Shown: piece after piece, positions 7,274 to 12,225 of the stretch | How the letters are laid out: every line of letters begins with the position of its first letter | How positions within the stretch are numbered: position 1 is the stretch's first letter | Origin: UBA920 sp038257015 | Lineage (GTDB): Bacteria > Patescibacteriota > Doudnabacteria > UBA920 | Assembly (NCBI GenBank): GCA_038257015.1 | Contig: JBBSJS010000027.1 | Location: forward strand, 1-12,225 | Direction: 5' to 3' | DNA: 12,225 bases | Translations under genes and position numbers: made by a program | The notes under the pieces: generated by a model | The model's database searches: none | The model's input: only the letters and a program-made list of their open reading frames with translations | What the model was told of the DNA's origin: nothing

Positions 7274-8377
7274 GTGATAAACATTCAAGAAAATATTTCC
7301 CTAAAACCTTATACGACTTTTAAAATTGGTGGCCTTGCTGATAAATTAATTTTCGCTCAAGACGAATCCGAATTAAAGGAAGCGATTACTTATGCGAAAA
7401 CGACAGCATTGCCCTGGTTGATATTAGGTGGTGGCAGTAATGTCTTAATCAGTGACAATGGTTTTAAAGGTGTTGTTATCAGACTAGAAAACATTGGTAT
7501 GGATATCACAGAAGAAACTTCTGACTACGTGGTTTTAAAAGTGGCTTCCGGTGAAATTTGGGACGATGTAGTTAGATTTGCTGTAGATGAAAACTGGTAT
7601 GGCATCGAAAATTTATCGCATATCCCAGGCTTTATGGGAGGGTTTGCTGTACAGAATGTTGGTGCTTACGGACAAGAGGCTAGTCAGGTTGTGACAGCAG
7701 TTGAAGTTTTTGATATTGAAGATGAAAAAATAAAAACTCTTAAAGCTGAAGAATGTCAATTCGGTTACAGAACTAGTATTTTTAATCAGACTCAGAAAAA
7801 TCGATACATTATCCTTAACACTTTTCTGAAGTTACTAAAAAGTGGTGAGCCAAATTTAAGCTACGGTGATCTCAGTAAGACTTTTAAAAATAAGGATGCT
7901 TCATTAAAAAATATTCGTGAAGCAATAATTAAAATTCGCGATACTAAATTTCCATTCCCAGACAAACCGACAACTGGTAACGCTGGTTCATTTTTTCGCG
8001 GTCCATTGTTATCAGAGCAATTATTTCAAAGTTTATCTAATGCTATATCAGATAGCTTTGGTGTCGAGGCAAAGCAGAAGTTGGATAGTATACAAGACAG
8101 ATTGAGAGTCCCGCAAGGTTATAAAACTCCCACAGCCTTTCTGTTAGAATTATGTCAGTTAAAAAATCTTGAAATTGGTGGCGCTAAAATCAACCCTAAC
8201 CAGCCAGCGATTATCATCAACTTCACCGGAAACTCGACAGCGAAAGATGTGTTAGATCTTTATAATCTTGTAGCTACGAAAGTTTTTGAACAAACATCTG
8301 TTAAGCTTGGTATCGAACCAGTCTTAGTTGGATTTGATTCTTCGGATATAGACCAAATCAGCAACATCTTTCGATAA
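7274..8377 (+). CDS. murB: UDP-N-acetylenolpyruvoylglucosamine reductase MurB
   Basis: FAD-dependent, NADPH-using reductase that turns UDP-GlcNAc-enolpyruvate into UDP-MurNAc, the substrate of the MurC encoded just upstream. FAD-binding signatures are TFKIGG (15-20), LGGGSNVLISDNGFKG (51-66) and IPGFMGGFAVQNVGAYG (117-133). Catalytic residues expected from E. coli MurB are visible: Arg166 in FGYRTSIF, Ser239 in GNAGSFFRGP and Glu348 in LGIEPVLVGF. The layout matches type I MurB, at 367 residues slightly longer than many. The start is a GTG: the frame has a stop at 7241, no ATG lies between that stop and the GTG, and the next ATG is about 75 codons in, too late. No good Shine-Dalgarno is present (a GGAG at 7252-7255 is too far). 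The gap to murC is only 5 nt, and no terminator follows. Confidence 0.93.
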   Translation: MINIQENISLKPYTTFKIGGLADKLIFAQDESELKEAITYAKTTALPWLILGGGSNVLISDNGFKGVVIRLENIGMDITEETSDYVVLKVASGEIWDDVVRFAVDENWYGIENLSHIPGFMGGFAVQNVGAYGQEASQVVTAVEVFDIEDEKIKTLKAEECQFGYRTSIFNQTQKNRYIILNTFLKLLKSGEPNLSYGDLSKTFKNKDASLKNIREAIIKIRDTKFPFPDKPTTGNAGSFFRGPLLSEQLFQSLSNAISDSFGVEAKQKLDSIQDRLRVPQGYKTPTAFLLELCQLKNLEIGGAKINPNQPAIIINFTGNSTAKDVLDLYNLVATKVFEQTSVKLGIEPVLVGFDSSDIDQISNIFR

Positions 8378-8388
8378 AGTGTTAAATT

Positions 8389-8397
8389 TGCTATAAT
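8389..8397 (+). promoter_or_regulatory. Extended -10 promoter of hpf
   Basis: TGCTATAAT is a perfect extended -10 element (TGn plus TATAAT). The -35 region at 17-bp spacing is TTTCGA (8369-8374), a poor match, as is common for extended -10 promoters. The predicted transcript start is near 8404, giving a leader of about 16 nt before the hpf ATG. Its 5' half lies just behind the murB stop, so hpf can be expressed apart from the upstream operon. The identical nine bases stand upstream of secA. Confidence 0.7.
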
Positions 8398-8403
8398 GAA
8401 TTC

Positions 8404-8409
8404 AAAGGA
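8404..8409 (+). promoter_or_regulatory. Ribosome binding site of hpf
   Basis: AAAGGA lies 10 nt before the ATG at 8420. It is the clearest Shine-Dalgarno sequence of any gene in the window and fixes the hpf start at 8420 rather than at the ATG at 8396, which overlaps the -10 box and could not be in the promoter's own transcript. If the transcript begins near 8404, this site sits at its extreme 5' end. Confidence 0.65.
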
Positions 8410-8419
8410 AAACAAATTT

Positions 8420-8752
8420 ATGAACATCAATATCAAAGCTACAAATACGACTCTGACTGATGCAATTAAAGCTACTATCCACGATAAACTCCAGGTTTTA
8501 GAGCCTCACATGAAGTCAGAAGATAAGATATACTTCGAAATTGCTGAAGATACACACCACAAAAGTGGGATGTTTAGCCGAGTTGAAGTTCGAATAAGTC
8601 CAGCTGGGCATTATGCAGAAGCAAACGGTAATGATTTTTATGAAGCCATAGATTTAGTTGTTCCTAAAATCAGAGATCAAATTATCAAGAAGAAAGATAA
8701 AAGGATATCTCTTCGACGCAGACTTGGTGCATTCTTTAAGCGCAACCGCTAA
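8420..8752 (+). CDS. hpf: Ribosome hibernation-promoting factor, short form (HPF/RaiA family)
   Basis: Predicted to bind the 30S decoding region of idle ribosomes and block tRNA and mRNA sites during slow growth or stress. The 110-residue protein starts MNINIKATNTTLTDAIK, continues with HDKLQVLEPHM and a middle strand VEVRISPAGHYAEANGNDFYEAIDLVVPKIRDQI, all typical of the family's beta-alpha-beta-beta-beta-alpha fold. The tail KKKDKRISLRRRLGAFFKRNR is strongly basic, as expected for rRNA contact. It lacks the C-terminal dimerisation domain of long HPF, so it should not by itself make 100S dimers in the long-HPF manner. It has its own promoter and terminator and lies two genes before secA, similar to the hpf-secA pairing seen in many Firmicutes. 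Family call is secure. Confidence 0.9.
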   Translation: MNINIKATNTTLTDAIKATIHDKLQVLEPHMKSEDKIYFEIAEDTHHKSGMFSRVEVRISPAGHYAEANGNDFYEAIDLVVPKIRDQIIKKKDKRISLRRRLGAFFKRNR

Positions 8753-8756
8753 ACTC

Positions 8757-8782
8757 AAAGGAGCTTATATAAGCTCCTTTTT
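8757..8782 (+). terminator. Intrinsic terminator after hpf
   Basis: Bases 8757-8780 form a perfect 24-nt palindrome: arms AAAGGAGCTT and AAGCTCCTTT (10 bp) around an ATAT loop, followed by further T residues (CCTTTTTATAT). It begins 4 nt after the hpf TAA. The 3' T-tract favours termination on the + strand. The 5' arm contains AAAGGAG, a Shine-Dalgarno-like sequence, but no start codon lies at a suitable distance. Confidence 0.85.
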
Positions 8783-8808
8783 ATATCAAAACATCAACTT
8801 ATAACAAT

Positions 8809-9504
8809 ATGGCACAAGAAGAGATTTGGGATGAAGAATACCGTAATCCAAAGTTTTTATCTAACTCGAATGAACCACAACTCGATTTTAAGCATTTTAT
8901 AAAATGGCTGCGCAAAAGCAAAAAAGTTGAACTAACTGGATTCAATGTTTTAGATTTGGGAAGTGGGACAGGGAAGAACTCCTTCTTCTTAGCAGAAAGA
9001 GGGGCTTTAGTAACTGGAATCGAGCTTTCAGGTGTTGCAATTAAGTTTGCTAATGAACGCAAAACAGAATTAGGTTTAGAACAAGTCAGTTTTATCAACG
9101 GTAATATAGGTAAGCGTCTGGAGTTTTCCGACAATCAGTTTGATTGTATCTTAGACGTTTTAAGTTCCAACTCACTTTCTGAAAAAGAGTTGAGAACTTA
9201 TTTATCTGAAGTTTATCGAGTCTTAAAACCTGACGGATTCTTTTTTCTAAAATCATTGTCATTAGAAGGTGATAAAAATGCCCAGAATCTTCTAAAACAA
9301 TTCCCAGGGAATGAACAGAATACTTACATCATGCCAAAAACTGGAATTACTGAACGCGTTTTCACTGCAAGTGAGCTAAATGATTACTATTCACAGTTTA
9401 AGCAAGAAAGGCTTGAGAAAAAGACCAGTTACACTATGTTTGAGGGAAAACCTTTCAAGCGTAATTTCTGGTTAGTTTACATGACTAAGCCACAAACAGA
9501 TTAA
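8809..9504 (+). CDS. Class I SAM-dependent methyltransferase, substrate unknown
   Basis: A 231-residue methyltransferase of the Methyltransf_11/25 type. Motif I, the SAM-binding loop, is VLDLGSGTGKNSFFLAERG (47-65), and the acidic ribose-binding residue is Glu72 in GIELS. FDCILDVLSSNSL (111-123) corresponds to motif IV, and YRVLKPDGFFFLKSL (136-150) is the typical motif before strand 5. The N-terminus IWDEEYRNPKF resembles small-molecule methyltransferases of the TehB/thiopurine-like group, but the substrate cannot be read from sequence. No membrane segment is seen. It follows the hpf terminator by 26 nt, and I see no convincing Shine-Dalgarno or promoter: a TATAAC at 8800-8805 is too near the ATG. 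The start is supported by the conserved N-terminal WDEEY. It is separated from secA by 91 nt containing secA's promoter. Confidence 0.85.
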   Translation: MAQEEIWDEEYRNPKFLSNSNEPQLDFKHFIKWLRKSKKVELTGFNVLDLGSGTGKNSFFLAERGALVTGIELSGVAIKFANERKTELGLEQVSFINGNIGKRLEFSDNQFDCILDVLSSNSLSEKELRTYLSEVYRVLKPDGFFFLKSLSLEGDKNAQNLLKQFPGNEQNTYIMPKTGITERVFTASELNDYYSQFKQERLEKKTSYTMFEGKPFKRNFWLVYMTKPQTD

Positions 9505-9533
9505 TGTGTCAAATAGATTGTAATGCGATTTAG

Positions 9534-9542
9534 TGCTATAAT
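9534..9542 (+). promoter_or_regulatory. Extended -10 promoter of secA
   Basis: TGCTATAAT, identical to the element before hpf. The -35 position at 17-bp spacing (9514-9519, TAGATT) is poor, as expected for an extended -10 promoter. The predicted transcript start is near 9549, giving a leader of about 47 nt that contains the stem-loop at 9552-9569. Confidence 0.7.
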
Positions 9543-9551
9543 AATGCGTAA

Positions 9552-9569
9552 ATCCCAGCTTTCTGGGAT
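9552..9569 (+). other. Stem-loop in the secA leader
   Basis: ATCCCAG and CTGGGAT form a perfect 7-bp stem with a CTTT loop. It lies about 3 nt from the predicted transcript start and 26 nt before the secA ATG. No T-tract follows, so it is not a good terminator. A 5'-terminal stem-loop that protects the mRNA or influences translation is one reading; the function is inferred. Confidence 0.55.
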
Positions 9570-9595
9570 ATTAAAATCTTAACGAAACACTTATA

Positions 9596-12225
9596 ATGTC
9601 CTTTTTAAACAAATTATTTTCAATCGCTACTCCAGATCCAGCCAAAACCTATTCTGGGCAAATTTCAGAGATTAATTCTTACAAAGATGAAGTAGCTGAT
9701 CTGAGTGAAGAGCAAATTAAGTCAGAAATCTCCGCTTTTCAAGCTGAATTATCAGAACTAGAATCCGAAGAGGAAGTTTTTAAAAAACTGAACAAGATTC
9801 GCTCTAGAGTTTTTGCTTTAACCAGAGAAGCAGCGAAGCGCTCGATTGGTCAATTTCATTACGATGTCCAACTCGTCGGGGGACTATCTCTTTCTGACGG
9901 TAGGATTGCTGAAATGAAAACCGGTGAAGGAAAAACTCTAACTGCTACCTTACCTTTGGTTTTATATGCATTGGCTGGACGAGGTGCTCATTTAGTAACA
10001 GTTAACGATTACTTGGCTCGTTGGCACGCTAGTTTAATGGGGCCAGTTTTCCATTACTTAGGTTTATCAGTCGCCAGCATTCAACACGAAGCTTCATTTT
10101 TATACGATCCGACTTATCAGCCCGACCAAGAAGAAAAAGATTTAGTTGAACAAAGTACTCAAGGTTTAGTGCTGGATGTTTTACATATGCGCAAGGTAAA
10201 ACGCAAAGAAGCATACGCAGCTGATATTACTTATGGTACTAACAACGAATACGGTTTTGATTTTCTTCGTGACAATATGGCCCAGAACAAAGCTAATCTT
10301 TCTCAAAGAGATCTGTTTTTCGCAATTGTGGATGAAGTCGACAGTATTTTAATTGATGAAGCAAGAACTCCATTAATTATTTCCCAACCTGATACAGACC
10401 CAACCGATAAATACGGTCAATTTTCTAAGCTAGCCAACAACTTGCAGGAAAATGAAGATTACAACATCGATGAGAAACACAAATCTACATCTTTAACCGA
10501 TGACGGTATTAATAAAATTGAGAAGATACTTAAAATAGATAACATCTACGACACCAGTCAAGGTGTAACAACTCTTCACCACATCGAACAAGCGCTAAAA
10601 GCGAAAACTTTATACAAAAAAGATCGTGATTATGTAATTCGTGACGGCGAAATTATCATTGTTGATGAATTTACAGGGCGTTTAATGTTTGGTCGCCGTT
10701 ATTCAGAAGGCTTGCATCAAGCTATTGAAGCAAAAGAAAATGTTGCTATTCAACAAGAAAGCAAAACCTTAGCGACTATCACATTCCAAAACTTATTCCG
10801 CTTATACGCCAAACTTGCCGGTATGACTGGTACTGCTAAAACTGAAGAAGAAGAATTCTTCAAAATTTACAAGCTTGAAGTTTCACAGATTCCAACAAAC
10901 CGTCCTAATGTTCGTCATGATTTATCCGATCAAGTGTATAAAAATGAACATGGGAAGTTTTTAGCAATAGCTAAAGATGTTAAAGAGCGCCACAAAAAAG
11001 GTCAACCTGTCTTGATTGGAACAGTTAGTATTGCTAAAAATGAAATCTTGGCAGATTATCTCAAAAAAGAAGGCTTAAAATTTGAATTACTTAACGCAAA
11101 AAACCACGAACGAGAAGCTACTATTGTTGCTCAAGCGGGTCGATTTGGCGCAATTACACTTGCTACCAACATCGCTGGTCGTGGTGTGGACATTTTACTT
11201 GGAGGAAATCCAGTAGATAAAGAAGAAGCGGAAAAAGTTCGTGAAGCTGGGGGATTGCATGTTATTGGAACCGAACGTCATGAGTCTCGTCGTATCGACA
11301 ATCAGTTGCGCGGGCGTGCTGGCCGACAAGGTGACCCGGGAAGTTCACAATTCTTTGTTTCTATGGATGATGATTTAATGCGTCTATTTGGTGGTGATCG
11401 TATGAAACGCATGATGGAAGCTTTGAGTGTTCCTGATGATCAACCTATTGAAGCGAGGTTAGTATCTCGTTCGATTGAGAATGCACAGAAGAAAATTGAA
11501 GGATTAAACTTTGACACCCGTAAGCACGTGTTGGAATTTGACGATGTTCTAAACCATCAACGAAATGTTATTTACCGTCGTCGTCGCGTTTACTTGCAGG
11601 ATTTGGATTCAGAAAATCCAGAACTTAATTCCGACATTAGAGACGAAGTTCTGGAATTGATTGATGCTGAAATTGAGAATGTCGTTCGAATAAATATGGA
11701 TTTAGGCACTGAAGGCGACCGAAATCCAATCAAAGAGATTTTCGAAACCGTTAACACAATATTCCCAGTTGGTAATGATGTACAAGAGCGCAGTAAACAA
11801 GCTATCGAAAACGCAGCTGATAGAGAATTTGCTCTAATTGATGAACTACAAAAAGAGGCTTTAATAGTTTTCGAGAAGAAAGAGCAAGAAATTGGTGTTG
11901 AGAACTATCAAAAAGTTATGCGATACCTTCTCCTTCAATCTATTGACGCTTTATGGATGGAGCACTTAGATACGATGGACCACCTACGAGATTCTGTTCG
12001 TTTAAGAGGTTATGGTCAACGCGATCCACTCGTAGAATATAAAAAAGAAGGCTTTAAATTATTTCAACGGTTACAAGCTGAAATTGATAGGCAAGTAGCT
12101 TACAGTATTTTAAAGGTTGGGCTTCAAGCGCACAGCAATACTGAACCGCATACACACACCCATCAACATGCCCCGACTATAGTATTAAACAATCCTGGTA
12201 GTGGCGTTCAAGCAGTTAGCACTAA
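9596..12225 (+). CDS. secA: Preprotein translocase ATPase SecA, 3' end beyond the window
   Basis: Motor ATPase that drives unfolded preproteins through SecYEG at the cytoplasmic membrane. There are 876 codons with no stop before the right edge; known SecA proteins are around 840-900 residues, so little may be missing. The N-terminus MSFLNKLFS is family-typical and fixes the ATG at 9596. Walker A is MKTGEGKT (107-114), followed by YGTNNEYGFDFLRDNM (213-228) and Walker B DEVDSILIDEARTP (246-259). Motif V reads AGRGVDI (527-533), with Val531 where Thr is common, and motif VI reads RGRAGRQGD (572-580). The scaffold end has SIDALWMEHLDTMDHLRDSVRLRGYGQRDP. Compared with E. coli there are about 32 extra residues near 164-200 (FLYDPTYQPDQEEKD). 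The C-terminal tail carries HTHTHQH (852-858); a zinc-binding Cys motif is not yet reached. No Shine-Dalgarno precedes the start. Confidence 0.95.
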   Translation, partial: MSFLNKLFSIATPDPAKTYSGQISEINSYKDEVADLSEEQIKSEISAFQAELSELESEEEVFKKLNKIRSRVFALTREAAKRSIGQFHYDVQLVGGLSLSDGRIAEMKTGEGKTLTATLPLVLYALAGRGAHLVTVNDYLARWHASLMGPVFHYLGLSVASIQHEASFLYDPTYQPDQEEKDLVEQSTQGLVLDVLHMRKVKRKEAYAADITYGTNNEYGFDFLRDNMAQNKANLSQRDLFFAIVDEVDSILIDEARTPLIISQPDTDPTDKYGQFSKLANNLQENEDYNIDEKHKSTSLTDDGINKIEKILKIDNIYDTSQGVTTLHHIEQALKAKTLYKKDRDYVIRDGEIIIVDEFTGRLMFGRRYSEGLHQAIEAKENVAIQQESKTLATITFQNLFRLYAKLAGMTGTAKTEEEEFFKIYKLEVSQIPTNRPNVRHDLSDQVYKNEHGKFLAIAKDVKERHKKGQPVLIGTVSIAKNEILADYLKKEGLKFELLNAKNHEREATIVAQAGRFGAITLATNIAGRGVDILLGGNPVDKEEAEKVREAGGLHVIGTERHESRRIDNQLRGRAGRQGDPGSSQFFVSMDDDLMRLFGGDRMKRMMEALSVPDDQPIEARLVSRSIENAQKKIEGLNFDTRKHVLEFDDVLNHQRNVIYRRRRVYLQDLDSENPELNSDIRDEVLELIDAEIENVVRINMDLGTEGDRNPIKEIFETVNTIFPVGNDVQERSKQAIENAADREFALIDELQKEALIVFEKKEQEIGVENYQKVMRYLLLQSIDALWMEHLDTMDHLRDSVRLRGYGQRDPLVEYKKEGFKLFQRLQAEIDRQVAYSILKVGLQAHSNTEPHTHTHQHAPTIVLNNPGSGVQAVST

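Noticed and set aside
8396..8398. ATG as hpf start
   Set aside because: It overlaps the TATAAT box and lacks a ribosome site; the ATG at 8420 has AAAGGA upstream and begins with the family's MNI N-terminus.
8800..8805. TATAAC as a -10 box giving a leaderless methyltransferase transcript
   Set aside because: Only 3 nt separate it from the ATG, so the predicted transcript start would fall just inside the gene.
9592..9597. TATAAT overlapping the secA ATG as a promoter
   Set aside because: It would start transcripts inside secA and lose the conserved N-terminus; the element at 9534-9542 is better placed.
1..12225. Search for a defence system, toxin-antitoxin pair, mobile element, tRNA or CRISPR array
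   Set aside because: Every reading frame with coding character matches envelope, nucleotide, ribosome or secretion functions, and the longest non-coding gap is 91 nt with a promoter and hairpin.

Overview
The window reads as chromosomal DNA of a small-genome bacterium, most likely a member of the Candidate Phyla Radiation (Patescibacteria). This is inferred from AT-rich, tightly packed genes with overlapping ends, almost no Shine-Dalgarno sequences, a MurG with atypical glycine loops, a ligase mixing MurC and Mpl features, and a SecA with an insertion after its Walker A region. I cannot name the phylum. UGA is an ordinary stop here (it ends the genes at 916-2037 and 2034-2570), so the UGA-recoding Gracilibacteria/Absconditabacteria are unlikely. 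All convincing genes are on the + strand. No RNA genes, mobile elements or CRISPR arrays were seen.

Region 1 (1-8377) looks like one long operon. Three family-4 glycosyltransferases come first, the first one cut off by the left edge. An ITPase-like house-cleaning nucleotidase is wedged between the second and third. Then follow murG, a patatin-like acyl hydrolase, murC and murB. Neighbouring genes overlap by 26, 4, 4, 11, 1 and 14 nt, and only murB is separated, by 5 nt. The block therefore joins surface-glycan assembly to peptidoglycan precursor synthesis: MurB and MurC build UDP-MurNAc-L-Ala, and MurG adds GlcNAc to lipid I at the membrane.

Region 2 (8378-8808) is a compact single-gene unit. 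An extended -10 promoter (TGCTATAAT) overlaps a decoy ATG, and is followed by an AAAGGA ribosome binding site, a short ribosome hibernation factor gene (hpf), and a perfect 24-nt palindrome with a T-rich tail as terminator.

Region 3 (8809-9504) holds a stand-alone SAM-dependent methyltransferase of unknown substrate.

Region 4 (9505-12225) has a second copy of the same 9-nt promoter element, a 7-bp stem-loop predicted to lie at the very 5' end of the transcript, and secA, which runs off the right edge after 876 codons.

I found no new multi-gene system. The most interesting points are the degenerate patatin inside a mur cluster, the ITPA-type nucleotidase inside a glycosyltransferase operon, the mixed MurC/Mpl signature, and the shared promoter element with a 5'-terminal hairpin on secA. 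No gene-free stretch exceeds 100 nt.
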